Source of the DNA: Alkalibacterium sp.
GTDB lineage: Bacteria > Bacillota > Bacilli > Lactobacillales > Carnobacteriaceae_A
Assembly: GCA_007692455.1 (NCBI GenBank)
Contig: RECC01000054.1
Span: forward strand, 1 to 45,774
Direction: 5' to 3'
DNA length: 45,774 nucleotides
Under the pieces are notes generated by a model. It worked only from the letters and a program-made list of their open reading frames with translations, made no database searches and had not been told where the DNA came from. Shown one piece after another: positions 33,921-42,943 of the stretch; position 1 is the first letter of the stretch; each line of letters starts with the position of its first letter. The position numbers and the translations under genes are program-made.

Positions 33921-36902
33921 ATGAAAACAAAAGCCGTCTGGAAAGACACATTAAGAGAAATTGGACGGTCGAAAACCCGTTTCATTTCCATATTTGCAAT
34001 AATACTTCTTGGCGTCGCTTTTTTTGCCGGATTAAGTGCAACCGGTCCAGTCATGCTTCACACTGCCGATGCCTATTTTACAGATACGCAGCTAAGCGAT
34101 TTGCATATCTTCTCAACAATGGGTCTTGAGGATGAGGATCAGGACCTGATTGAGCAGCTAGAGGGTGTTGAGGCGAAATTTACCTACAGCAGAGATGTTG
34201 TATTCGAGGAAACAGGTCTGTCATCTAAAATAATGGCCTATTCAGAAGAACAGACGATGAATAATCCTATTCTGGTAGAAGGCCGTCTACCTGAAACAGA
34301 GAGTGAAATCGCGCTTGATAATACGATGAATTACCGTGACTCCTATAGTCTGGGAGATACTGTTCGGATTGAAGAAGGCACACCCGATGAATTCGAGGAC
34401 TTTTTTCATCAAACTGAGTTTGAAGTAGTCGGCTTCGTCAATCACCCCAGATATATTGAACAGGGTGACCGTGGAGGAACTCAAGTAGGTACTGGTAGAC
34501 TTTCCGGCTTTTCCCTGATTCAGGAAAGTGTCTTTGACAGTGAATACTTTACAGATGCTTTTCTACTTTTTGAAGAAAGTCTAAATTATGAGGCTTACTC
34601 TGATGAGTACATTCAGTATATCGAGAATAGAAAAGAAGAAGTAGAAGAAGTCCTGGCAGACCGTCCCAGAGAGCGCTTCGAGGTTCTGTCTCAAGAAATA
34701 CAGGATGAAATAGATGAAGGCTATGCTGATATAGAAGAAGCAAGACAGGAGCTGGCAGATGCTGAAACGGAACTGGCAGATGCTCGACAGGAAATAGATG
34801 AAGGAATAGAAGAATACGAGACTGGTCTATCCGAACTTGAAGACGAGGAAACAGGAGCAAGAGCCGAAATCGAAGCGCAGAGAGCAGAACTGCTTGCTGC
34901 ACAAAACGAAATTGAAACGAATCGAAATCAGCTGGAAGCTGCTCAAGTCGAAGATCCGGAAATTTGGGCTGAAATTGAAATCCAGGAAGCTCAAGTTGCA
35001 CAGGGTCTTGAAGAATTGAATCAGGCTGAAAATCAGCTGGAGACGGAGCTACAGCAAGCGCGGACTGAATTGGAAGAGGCCGAGAGTGATTTAGCTGAAG
35101 CTGAGGAAGAATATGAGGAAGGCTTGGCAGAGTTTCAAGAGGAACAGGCTGATGCCGAACAAGAAATTGAAGAAGCGCTTGAAGAATTGGAAACAGCGGA
35201 ATCAGAATTAGCTGACCTGGAAGAGCCAGAGTATTTCGTCAACGACCGTAGCTCTTTTCAGGGCTATGAGGAGTTTGATGAAAACGCGGAGCGAATCAGT
35301 GCGATTGCTCAAATCTTCCCTGTTTTCTTCTTTCTTTTAGCAGCACTCATCTCATTGACGACTATGACACGGATGGTTGATGAGGGAAGAAATCAGATTG
35401 GCACACTCAAAGCACTTGGTTACAGCAATGGAATAATTGCAATGAAGTATTTCACCTATGCCTTTATAGCAACCTCTTTTGGTGGAGTCATTGGTCTGTT
35501 TGCAGGCTACTGGATTTTTCCAAATGTTGTGATGGATGCATACAGTTCGCTTTATAATCTGCCATCTGCTGACACACAGTTTTACTGGACTTACGCAGTG
35601 ATATCCATTGCCGGTGCACTGCTGGCGACAGGTCTGTCTACGCTAATCTCAGTAAGATTGTCCTTAAGGAGTAATGCAGCTGCGTTGCTTCAGCCGAAAG
35701 CGCCCAAAAAGGGAAAACGCATTTTTCTGGAATACATGCCGTTTATCTGGAATCGATTTACTTTTACGCAAAAGGTGGCTTCGCGAAACTTATTCAGATA
35801 CAAGCGGCGAATGTTGATGACCATTTTTGGGGTGGCAGGAGGAACAGCTCTCCTGCTGACCGGTTATGGTTTATCTGATTCGATAGCAGATATTGGTGAC
35901 ATTCAATTTGGAGAAATTAATTTATACAAAGCGATTGTCTCAGAAAACACTAATGCCTCCGAAAGTCAGCTTGAATCATATGAAGATACACTTGCATCAG
36001 TTGACGAACTGGATGATGAGCTACAGATAAAACTGGAAAACGCGACTGCAGGCTTTAGTGAGGACGAACAAGAAGTAAATGTGATGGTTCCAAGTAATAT
36101 AGATCGTCTGAGTGACTTTATTGTACTGCGGGATATTGATGATACTTCTGAACAGTTGTCTCTTCCTGAAGAGGGGGCTATCATTACCGATAAGTTGTCA
36201 GAACTTCTGGAAGTTGAGACTGGAGAGATTATCACAGTAGACTTAAATGACTCGGGTACATTTGAGGTAGAAGTGACGGGCATTGTTGAGCATTATATTC
36301 AGCATTATGTCTACCTTTCACCGACTGCCTATGAAAACCTCAGTGAATCAGAAGCTGAATTTAACGGTCGTCTACTTCTTTATGATGAAGCTGAACTGGA
36401 TGAAAGTCATCTGGGTGAACTGCTCACCAATGAAGATGCTGTCCAAGGTGTCTCATTTGTGGATTCCATACAGGAAGCTTTTCAGGACTCCATGGACAGT
36501 CTAGATGTTGTCACCGTCGTTTTAATTGTCTCGGCTGCTTCTCTGGCATTTGTTGTTCTCTACAATTTGACGAATATTAATGTATCAGAGCGAATAAGGG
36601 AACTGTCGACCATAAAAGTACTGGGCTTCTTTGACAAGGAAGTTACGATGTATGTTTACAGGGAAAACTTTGTGCTGACAATATTAGGTATACTGTCCGG
36701 TTTTGTACTGGGTTTCTTCATGCACCGATTTGTTCTCCAGACGGCAGAGATAGATATTATGCGCTTTGCCAGACAGATAAATTTAAGCAGTTACGGTTAT
36801 GCCTTCCTGCTGATGTTTTTCTTTTCAAGTCTCGTCATGCTGGTCATGCACTTCAAGCTGAAACGTGTTGACATGGTAGAAGCATTGAAAACGCAAGATT
36901 AA
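33921..36902 (+). CDS. large FtsX-type ABC permease with extracellular coiled-coil insert
   Basis: This 993-residue permease has an N-terminal helix (about 17-38), an extracellular MacB-like region, and a long Glu/Ala/Gln-rich coiled coil (about 250-435) with repeats such as EELETAESELADLEE. The first FtsX core follows (helices about 462-482, 512-535 and 560-582), then a second half with one helix (about 638-658), another extracellular domain, and a final core of three helices (from about 857 to the end). The coiled coil is very acidic. With the upstream ATPase it should form a mechanotransmission-type machine acting on envelope substrates rather than a classic pump. Related big permeases occur in Lactobacillales; the substrate is unknown. 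Confidence 0.88.
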   Translation: MKTKAVWKDTLREIGRSKTRFISIFAIILLGVAFFAGLSATGPVMLHTADAYFTDTQLSDLHIFSTMGLEDEDQDLIEQLEGVEAKFTYSRDVVFEETGLSSKIMAYSEEQTMNNPILVEGRLPETESEIALDNTMNYRDSYSLGDTVRIEEGTPDEFEDFFHQTEFEVVGFVNHPRYIEQGDRGGTQVGTGRLSGFSLIQESVFDSEYFTDAFLLFEESLNYEAYSDEYIQYIENRKEEVEEVLADRPRERFEVLSQEIQDEIDEGYADIEEARQELADAETELADARQEIDEGIEEYETGLSELEDEETGARAEIEAQRAELLAAQNEIETNRNQLEAAQVEDPEIWAEIEIQEAQVAQGLEELNQAENQLETELQQARTELEEAESDLAEAEEEYEEGLAEFQEEQADAEQEIEEALEELETAESELADLEEPEYFVNDRSSFQGYEEFDENAERISAIAQIFPVFFFLLAALISLTTMTRMVDEGRNQIGTLKALGYSNGIIAMKYFTYAFIATSFGGVIGLFAGYWIFPNVVMDAYSSLYNLPSADTQFYWTYAVISIAGALLATGLSTLISVRLSLRSNAAALLQPKAPKKGKRIFLEYMPFIWNRFTFTQKVASRNLFRYKRRMLMTIFGVAGGTALLLTGYGLSDSIADIGDIQFGEINLYKAIVSENTNASESQLESYEDTLASVDELDDELQIKLENATAGFSEDEQEVNVMVPSNIDRLSDFIVLRDIDDTSEQLSLPEEGAIITDKLSELLEVETGEIITVDLNDSGTFEVEVTGIVEHYIQHYVYLSPTAYENLSESEAEFNGRLLLYDEAELDESHLGELLTNEDAVQGVSFVDSIQEAFQDSMDSLDVVTVVLIVSAASLAFVVLYNLTNINVSERIRELSTIKVLGFFDKEVTMYVYRENFVLTILGILSGFVLGFFMHRFVLQTAEIDIMRFARQINLSSYGYAFLLMFFFSSLVMLVMHFKLKRVDMVEALKTQD

Positions 36903-36928
36903 AACGGAAAAGGTATAGGAGGGGTTAA

Positions 36929-37258
36929 ATGGATGGATTCAAAGAAGCCCGTTCACTTGAAGAAGTCAAGTCAGTAATTGAACAAAATGAACTGGTTTTT
37001 GTATTCTTATATGGTGAACATTGTTCGGTCTGTCACGGTGTACTTCCACAAGTTAAACCAATTGTAGAAAAACACAAGCAAATTAAGACCGTTCAGGCTG
37101 ATGTGGAACACATTCCTGAGTTGTCAGGAGAGTACACCGTTTTTACAGTGCCGGTCATCCTTCTCTTTTTTAATGGAAAAGAGGTGCTGAGAATGGCCCG
37201 GTTCATTGAGATGGAAAAATTATCTCAGCAGTTGAAGAAAATAACGGAAGCTGTCTAA
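36929..37258 (+). CDS. thioredoxin-like protein (CSVC active site)
   Basis: The 109-residue protein has a thioredoxin fold with the redox motif C32-S-V-C35 in YGEHCSVCHGVLP and the cis-proline region FTVPVILLFFNGKEVLRMARF. There is no signal peptide, so it acts in the cytoplasm. It resembles the YtpP group rather than TrxA (CGPC). A strong AGGAGGGG site precedes the ATG. It follows the permease by 26 bases and is probably on the same transcript, but a functional link is not shown. Confidence 0.88.
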   Translation: MDGFKEARSLEEVKSVIEQNELVFVFLYGEHCSVCHGVLPQVKPIVEKHKQIKTVQADVEHIPELSGEYTVFTVPVILLFFNGKEVLRMARFIEMEKLSQQLKKITEAV

Positions 37259-37264
37259 ATAGTC

Positions 37265-37332
37265 GCAGCACCCCAGAACAGCCCTGACCGGTTATGAGCC
37301 GGTTAGCGTAGCTGCTGAGGTGCTGCTTTATT
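37265..37332 (+). terminator. branched hairpin after the thioredoxin-like gene
   Basis: An outer GCAGCACC/GGTGCTGC stem encloses CTGACCGG/CCGGTTAG, followed by the weak T-run TTTATTATATT. It is a likely terminator for the ABC unit and may also serve the convergent minus-strand gene. Confidence 0.6.
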
Positions 37333-37365
37333 ATATTAAGTCATTAACTTAGTGCTATAAAATCG

Positions 37366-37827
37366 TCATACTGAGAATCCATCATTTTCCGGGGACACAT
37401 TCAGAGATGAAAATTTGACTGATTTTAAATAATCCCGAGAAATCGTTAGGGAGGGTCTGTCAATGGACTCAGCAATGAGAAGTGATTTTTTGTCAGCTAA
37501 GTTTAAAACTTCACGTAACTCCAGCTGATTGATACTATAGAGTTGTTCACATAAGACATGTTTATTGGCTTTTAAAGCCATAAGTACCGTGTCTTTAAGT
37601 ATGTTCTCTGATGTAGCGATATAAACAATATCAATTTCAGGATCGTAGGCCAATTCTTCATAACTCCCATAAGCTTTCAAAATAGAAAAAGATTTGGAAA
37701 AGCTATAGGCTTTCTGAAGTGTGCGTGAAGCAACAGCGACAAGATCAGCAGTTTCTGTATCGAATGATTCGGCAAACTTATGGGACAGGTCATCGAGACC
37801 AATAATGCCCCATTTTACTTTATCCAA
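37366..37827 (-). pseudogene. truncated Gfo/Idh/MocA-like oxidoreductase, possible remnant
   Basis: Only 153 residues remain of a family usually about 330 long. The N-terminal Rossmann half is present: [18 protein letters not shown] at the start, the [20 protein letters not shown] stretch, and HVLCEQLYS where active members have CEKP. The glycine-rich loop has lost a glycine, and the catalytic Lys of CEKP is replaced by Gln. The C-terminal substrate domain is missing; the frame ends in a stop and no continuation is seen downstream. The start codon is TTG with no good ribosome site. It could be a decaying gene or a small repurposed NAD-binding protein. Confidence 0.6.
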
Positions 37828-37904
37828 TTTTTAAACCAACTTTCTTTGAACAATTTATTATATTATAACAAAAATGTGTAACCTTAAGAGAGAATATTAC
37901 AGTG

Positions 37905-37934
37905 TTGTCTATCGTGATTTACTGTACTTATGGT
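37905..37934 (+). promoter_or_regulatory. possible promoter of the glucosaminidase-TIM barrel-PBP unit
   Basis: TTGTCT (37905-37910), an 18-base spacer and TATGGT (37929-37934). An overlapping alternative is the extended -10 TGGTAAAAT just downstream. The leader would be about 85 bases. Confidence 0.45.
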
Positions 37935-38024
37935 AAAATGAGAGGACAGCAAACTGTTTTATTATAATAATATGCAGCTGTTAATTGAAAGCATAAACGA
38001 TTACAGTCAAAAGGAGGAACGACT

Positions 38025-38618
38025 TTGGCTAAACGGAAAAAGAAGGCAAAAGGTCTTTCCTTTATCAAAAGAAGTATGGTAGTTTTACTTGCTTTTGCAG
38101 GGACAATACTCCTGTTGGGCCACTCAGTTGAACAGGAAAGAAGTGAAAGAGAAGCAGAATTTAATGACAGGCAGTCCTTTATTGACGCTGTGGCAACCTA
38201 TGCCGTTCCTCTTCAGGAAACACACGGCATTAAACCCAGCATTGCTATTGCCCAGGCTATTGTAGAGTCAAACTGGGGAAAAAGTGGGTTATCCGTTAGA
38301 GAAAACAATTACTTCGGTATTAAGGGTTCTGCTTCAGAGCCGTCTTACGCAACCCTTGAGTATGACGACGAATGGATTGAAATTAGAGCCTCGTTCAGAA
38401 CATACTCGTCCATGGAAGAATCGGTAACTGATTATGCTAACCTGCTCGCTGGAGGTACTGACTGGAACCCGAATTTGTATCAGCCAGTTATTGAAGCAGA
38501 AGACTACAAGGAAGCAGCACATGCACTTAAATCAGCCGGTTATGCAACGGATCCCAGTTATCCGGAGAAGCTGATAGATATAGTGGAGCAGTACAGTTTA
38601 TACGAATACGATAATTAA
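38025..38618 (+). CDS. membrane-anchored glucosaminidase (GH73 autolysin)
   Basis: The 197-residue protein has a very basic start, one membrane helix (about 13-33, no cleavage site evident) and a glucosaminidase domain (about 50-195). The catalytic Glu81 lies in AQAIVESNWGKSG, followed by the family stretch NNYFGIKGSASEPSYATLEY and the repeat-like TYSSMEESVTDYANLL. It should cut N-acetylglucosaminyl bonds of peptidoglycan from the outer face of the membrane. It starts at TTG, 7 bases after AAAGGAGGA. No cell-wall binding repeats follow, so the helix is its only anchor. The genes after it lie 24 and 22 bases apart. Confidence 0.92.
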   Translation: MAKRKKKAKGLSFIKRSMVVLLAFAGTILLLGHSVEQERSEREAEFNDRQSFIDAVATYAVPLQETHGIKPSIAIAQAIVESNWGKSGLSVRENNYFGIKGSASEPSYATLEYDDEWIEIRASFRTYSSMEESVTDYANLLAGGTDWNPNLYQPVIEAEDYKEAAHALKSAGYATDPSYPEKLIDIVEQYSLYEYDN

Positions 38619-38642
38619 AAAGAATGAATAGAGGTTATGAAT

Positions 38643-39332
38643 ATGGAAAAAAAGAGATACCCTCATGTGCGAACACACTTATTTAAAGATTATGTGGCCG
38701 TTCCTGAAGTCATTAGAAAGTCGAGTGGTATACTAATCAACGGAAAGCGGTTTAAGGCACTGCTGTTTACCACTGATATTGCACTAATTATGAATAATGA
38801 TGCCGATGCCATTATGGCAGTCTATCCCTTCACTCCGCACCCGGCAATTATTCGTGCTATTACGTCTGTTTCAACAATTTCCATTATGGCGGGAATTGCT
38901 GGAGGCACAACCCAGGGAATCCGTTCAGCCAATATGGCATTGTTCGCGGAATCTCACGGGTGCAAAGCGGTAGTGATTAATGCTCCTACACCGACGGAAA
39001 CCATCAAACGGATTAACGAAGTGATTGACATACCGATTATTTTGACGGTAGTTTCGGAATACACGGAAATCGAAGAAAAAATTAATGCTGGAGTCGATAT
39101 TATTAATATTTCCGGTGCTGGAAAGACCAGTAAAATAGTCCGTCAGATGAGAGAAAAATACCCAGATTTACCTATAATTGCCACAGGTGGTCCGACTGAT
39201 GAAAGTATTCTGGAAACCATCGAAGCGGGAGCAAATGCCATTACCTATACTCCGCCTTCTAACGGAGAATTGTTCAGCAAAAAAATGATGGATTACCGAG
39301 AAAGAGAGAAAGATCGTTTTGAAGAAGAATAA
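38643..39332 (+). CDS. phosphate-binding TIM-barrel protein of unknown function
   Basis: I recognise the fold but not the function of this 229-residue protein. Alternating beta strands and helices run throughout: ALLFTTDIALIMNNDADAI, SIMAGIAGG, CKAVVINAP, IPIILTVVS, VDIINISGA and LPIIATGGP. The last, followed by DESILETIEAGANAITYTPP, is like the C-terminal phosphate-binding site of barrels such as NanE or IGPS. There is no signal peptide. It sits between a wall hydrolase and a PBP with short spacers, and ends in the acidic FEEE. I chose the ATG at 38643, 8 bases after GAGG. GlpP was considered and rejected. Confidence 0.75.
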   Translation: MEKKRYPHVRTHLFKDYVAVPEVIRKSSGILINGKRFKALLFTTDIALIMNNDADAIMAVYPFTPHPAIIRAITSVSTISIMAGIAGGTTQGIRSANMALFAESHGCKAVVINAPTPTETIKRINEVIDIPIILTVVSEYTEIEEKINAGVDIINISGAGKTSKIVRQMREKYPDLPIIATGGPTDESILETIEAGANAITYTPPSNGELFSKKMMDYREREKDRFEEE

Positions 39333-39354
39333 GATATAAAAGGGAGTTGCTGAC

Positions 39355-41442
39355 TTGAAGAACAGAAGAAGTACACCATCTAATAAACAATCTAAACGCT
39401 GGATCGGTTTTGCTGTCGGAGGAGTGGTGTTAATTACTCTTTCCGTAGTCGGTTGGTTTTTCTACCGTGACTGGAGAGAAGAACAGCAGGCTATTCAGCG
39501 ACAGGAAGCAGTAGAAGAACGAGTGAATGACTACTTGTCTGCTCTAGCTGATAATAATTATGATGAGTACATCACTCACCTGAATGATGAGTCGGTAACT
39601 CAATATGGGTATACACCGGAAGAACTGTCAAGTCGGTACGAAACTATTTTTCAAGGGATAGGTGCCAGCCAATTCACAGTTGATGACTACACCATCAGTC
39701 TTGATGAAGAGACAGATGAATACAGACTTCAATACACCCTTTCTATGGAAACGGTACTCGGTCACTTGTCTTCTCAACATTATGAAACAGTAATCTATGA
39801 AACTGAGGTAGAAGATGGTGAGAGCAGTCAGTCCATTGTCTGGCACCATTCACTGATTCTTCCTGGTATGGAAGAAGGCGACAGCGTCAGATTATCTTTT
39901 TCTGAACCTGAAAGGGGCTCCATTTATGACAGGCACGGGAATATGCTTGCTGGCATGGGCGAAGCTTACGAAGCAGGTCTATACCCTATGATGCTGGGTG
40001 ACGGAGAAGAAAGAGAAGAACAGCTGAATATAATCAGCGAGGAATTTAATGTTTCTGTTAACCAGCTTGAAAATCTATTGAACCAGGCATGGGTGACTGA
40101 AGAAAGCCTGGTACCTTTTAAGACAGTTGATGTCGGTAATACGCCAGAAGTTGCTGGCGTAATGTATCAAAGAACCACAGATCGCCTGTACCCGCTTGGA
40201 GAAGCAGCGGCTCATTTAGTCGGTTATATTGGTGAGGTAACGGCTGAAGACATCGAGAATAACCCGACATTAGCATCTGGTCAAATTGTTGGAAAGGCTG
40301 GAATGGAAGCTGTATTTGATGAGCAGTTGAGAGGACGTACTGGTGGTCAGATTACTATAGTTGACCAGCAAGAGGAACTCAAAGAAGTGGTTATCGAAAA
40401 TGATGAAGAAAACGGGCAGTCAGTGAAACTCACGATTGATAGTGATGTGCAGCTTGAGTTATATGAAGCTTTTGACGATGAACCGGGATCAGGAGCTATA
40501 ATGCACCCAGAAACAGGAGAAATGATTGCCTTAGTCAGTGCGCCTTCATACAATCCGCAGCTGTTCAGCAGAGGCATTACAGCGGAACAGTATGCAGCTT
40601 ATAGCGAAGATGAACAGACGCCCTTTGTCAATCGCTATACTTCTCGATATGCCCCCGGTTCGACCTTTAAGATTATCTCAGCCACTTTGCTGATGGAGCA
40701 AGATGATTTCGATCCACAATACGCTCATGAAATTGAAGGTCTGCAGTGGTCGCCCGATACAGATGCATTCGGCAACCATAGTATTACCCGAGTAAACGAT
40801 GCCGAATCTAATGTTGATTTAGCAGCAGCACTTATTTACTCTGATAATATTTACTTCGCGATAGAAGCGCTTGAAATGGGAACAGAGTCCTTTGTTAATG
40901 AATTAAGTCGATACCCGTTCGGCGAGGATCTGCAGATGCCGTTTTCCATGCAGCCGGCTCAGTTTGCCAATGAGAATGAAATAGACAGCGAAACATTGCT
41001 GGCAGATACAGCCTATGGACAGGGCCAAGTCCTGATGAGCAGTATTCATCAGCTGGTATTCTATTCAACTGTCTTAAACTCTGGTCAGCTGACTTATCCT
41101 ACCCTATTGAAGGATGATTCACCTATTCAAGAGACGGTTGTCTCAGAGGAATCAGCGGATCTCGTAAGAGAACTGCTTGTGGAAACTGTCACAGATCCCA
41201 ATGGGACAGCCAGTGGCTTGTCGAGTCTAGGCTATTCTGTAGGTGCAAAGACAGGCACGGCGGAAATAGCTGGTGAAGATGGTAATGATACTAACGGCAT
41301 GCTGTATGTATTTGATGCAGACGACCATACGTATTCTTTCCTAGGCTTTCTTGAAGGCCAAAGAAGTGGGGATGTCATTGATCAGTTCAGCCCGTTTTTA
41401 GATGAGTTAAAACCAATGATAAGTGATTATGCTTTGCAGTAG
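39355..41442 (+). CDS. class B penicillin-binding protein with MecA-type N-domain (PBP5/PBP3-like)
   Basis: This 695-residue D,D-transpeptidase cross-links peptidoglycan. It has a basic tail and one membrane helix (about 16-37), an NTF2-like MecA N-terminal domain (about 45-160), a dimerisation domain with PERGSIYDRHG, and a transpeptidase domain with SxxK as S436-T-F-K439, SxN as S496-D-N498 and K632-T-G634. The MecA-type domain places it with enterococcal PBP5 and staphylococcal PBP2a, the low-affinity group; real beta-lactam affinity cannot be read from the sequence. It starts at TTG, about 8 bases after AGGGAG. The extracellular part is very acidic. Confidence 0.94.
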   Translation: MKNRRSTPSNKQSKRWIGFAVGGVVLITLSVVGWFFYRDWREEQQAIQRQEAVEERVNDYLSALADNNYDEYITHLNDESVTQYGYTPEELSSRYETIFQGIGASQFTVDDYTISLDEETDEYRLQYTLSMETVLGHLSSQHYETVIYETEVEDGESSQSIVWHHSLILPGMEEGDSVRLSFSEPERGSIYDRHGNMLAGMGEAYEAGLYPMMLGDGEEREEQLNIISEEFNVSVNQLENLLNQAWVTEESLVPFKTVDVGNTPEVAGVMYQRTTDRLYPLGEAAAHLVGYIGEVTAEDIENNPTLASGQIVGKAGMEAVFDEQLRGRTGGQITIVDQQEELKEVVIENDEENGQSVKLTIDSDVQLELYEAFDDEPGSGAIMHPETGEMIALVSAPSYNPQLFSRGITAEQYAAYSEDEQTPFVNRYTSRYAPGSTFKIISATLLMEQDDFDPQYAHEIEGLQWSPDTDAFGNHSITRVNDAESNVDLAAALIYSDNIYFAIEALEMGTESFVNELSRYPFGEDLQMPFSMQPAQFANENEIDSETLLADTAYGQGQVLMSSIHQLVFYSTVLNSGQLTYPTLLKDDSPIQETVVSEESADLVRELLVETVTDPNGTASGLSSLGYSVGAKTGTAEIAGEDGNDTNGMLYVFDADDHTYSFLGFLEGQRSGDVIDQFSPFLDELKPMISDYALQ

Positions 41443-41464
41443 GTGGCGAAGAACATGATAAGTG

Positions 41465-41493
41465 TTGTAACCATGGTGGCAGTATGATATAGT
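41465..41493 (+). promoter_or_regulatory. promoter of the CNNM-type gene, flanked by a direct repeat
   Basis: TTGTAA (41465-41470), a 17-base spacer and TATAGT (41488-41493). The nonamer GTAACCATG occurs at 41467 and 41492, overlapping both boxes at a distance of 25 bases. Confidence 0.65.
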
Positions 41494-41536
41494 AACCATG
41501 CTTTTTAAAGAATGGTAAGGAAAAAAGGAGACAGTT

Positions 41537-42883
41537 ATGAACAGTGACCCTTGGAGTATTCAGCCCTTGATTGGGCAAATATTACTTATACTCAGTTTAA
41601 CAGTCATTCATGGCCTGCTGGCAGCAGCAGAGTTGGCCATGCTATCAATAAATCCAAATAAAATGATGGAACGATCGCTGGATGGAAATAAAAAAGCGAA
41701 GAAAGTCTTGAGTATACTGGATAAGGCAGATGTATTTCTGACAACAATTCACGTCGGCATGATGCTGACCGCATTATTAGTCAGTGTACTGGCCTATTCG
41801 TTCGTGTCAGTAATGGTATCTTCCTATGCACTCACAGGTATCCTGGATAATAGTGTGATTCTGATAATTACATCAGTACTGATGACCCTTGTTTTGATAC
41901 TTTTCGGTAATAAACTGCCGAAAGCAATTGCAGCTCAAAATCCTGATAATACGGCAATGGCACTATCGTCTTTCGTTCATACATTGAAAGTAGTGACATA
42001 TCCTTTAGTCTGGTCTATGAATATGATGCTAAAAGGACTTAAGCGGGTAATACCCATCGAGTTTAAAACAAATGAAGAGTCGATCACAAGAGATGAATTT
42101 CGTTCATTTATTGAGCACAGTCATCAGCATGAGGTCATCGATGTGGACGAGTTTTCAATGTTAAAAGGGGTACTTTCACTGGATAATAAGATTGCCCGTG
42201 AAGTAATGGTTCCCCGCACTGATGCTTTTATGCTTGATTATGATGACCCCAATGAAGAAAATATTCAGGAAATGCTTGAAACACCCCATTCCAGAGTGCC
42301 TCTTTACTATGAAGATAAAGACAATATACTTGGTATAGTACATGTCAAAAATTTGCTTCAGGCGTCTAAACACCAGCCGCTGTATTCGATAGATTTGAAA
42401 GACATATCGAATGAGCCACTTTTTGTTCCGGAGACAATCTATATCGATGATCTCATTTTTCAGATGAAACGAACGCAGAATCAGATGGCAATTTTAAATG
42501 ATGAGTACGGAGGAGTAGTCGGAATTGTCACCCTAGAGGATCTGCTGGAAGAAATCGTAGGAGAAATCGACGATGAGTATGATGAGTCAAACAAACTGAT
42601 TGAAGAAATCGATGAGATTCATTATAGTGTAGATGGAGCCACTCCTCTTGATAAATTTAACGATTATTTCGAAACAGCTATCGATTCTGAGGATGTCGAT
42701 ACGATAGCCGGTTATTTCATCACTGAATATGGCAGCATACCATCTGAAAAAGAGAAAACTACTATCGAAGTCGATGGATTAAACATGACAGTAAGTAAAA
42801 TGGATGGCTCACGAATCAGTTCACTTGTCATCAGCAAATTAAGCAAAGACGAACAGGAAAATGAAGATAACGAAGAAGAGTAA
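41537..42883 (+). CDS. CNNM/CorC-like membrane protein with CBS domains (HlyC/TlyC family)
   Basis: The 448-residue protein has an N-terminal DUF21 transmembrane domain of three to four helices (about 10-160), a CBS pair (about 210-335, with VMVPRTDAFML and LNDEYGGVVGIVTLEDLLEEIVGEI) and a C-terminal CorC/HlyC domain (about 355-435). Family members are Mg2+/Na+ transporters or regulators of metal efflux; the old name hemolysin is not supported. AAAGGAG lies 7 bases before the ATG. The tail EDNEEE is acidic. The next gene follows after 77-89 bases that contain a hairpin but no T-run, so both may be on one transcript. Confidence 0.92.
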   Translation: MNSDPWSIQPLIGQILLILSLTVIHGLLAAAELAMLSINPNKMMERSLDGNKKAKKVLSILDKADVFLTTIHVGMMLTALLVSVLAYSFVSVMVSSYALTGILDNSVILIITSVLMTLVLILFGNKLPKAIAAQNPDNTAMALSSFVHTLKVVTYPLVWSMNMMLKGLKRVIPIEFKTNEESITRDEFRSFIEHSHQHEVIDVDEFSMLKGVLSLDNKIAREVMVPRTDAFMLDYDDPNEENIQEMLETPHSRVPLYYEDKDNILGIVHVKNLLQASKHQPLYSIDLKDISNEPLFVPETIYIDDLIFQMKRTQNQMAILNDEYGGVVGIVTLEDLLEEIVGEIDDEYDESNKLIEEIDEIHYSVDGATPLDKFNDYFETAIDSEDVDTIAGYFITEYGSIPSEKEKTTIEVDGLNMTVSKMDGSRISSLVISKLSKDEQENEDNEEE

Positions 42884-42943
42884 AGAAGGGAAACCTTTAC
42901 TCTACTAGCAGGCTGAGGCAGGTCGTTTGTCTCGGCCCTTCTT
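42883..42943 (+). other. structured spacer hairpin between the CNNM-type and UPF0316 genes
   Basis: AAGAAGG (42883-42889) pairs with CCTTCTT (42937-42943), enclosing GCTGAG (42912-42917) paired with CTCGGC (42931-42936). No T-run follows, so it is not a typical terminator; it may be an RNA-stability or attenuation element, or chance. Confidence 0.4.

Noticed and set aside
34549-35001. A 150-codon open frame antisense to the permease coiled coil
   Set aside because: The Leu/Phe/Gln-rich translation mirrors the Glu-rich coding repeats on the plus strand; there is no independent support.
34660-35230. Repetitive DNA that might suggest a tandem repeat array or CRISPR
   Set aside because: The repetition is imperfect and in frame with coiled-coil heptads of the permease; spacers of constant length are absent.
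38643-39332. Assignment as the glycerol-3-phosphate antiterminator GlpP
   Set aside because: Both are TIM-barrel-like, but the N-terminal and central sequences do not match what I know of Bacillus GlpP, and no glp genes are nearby.
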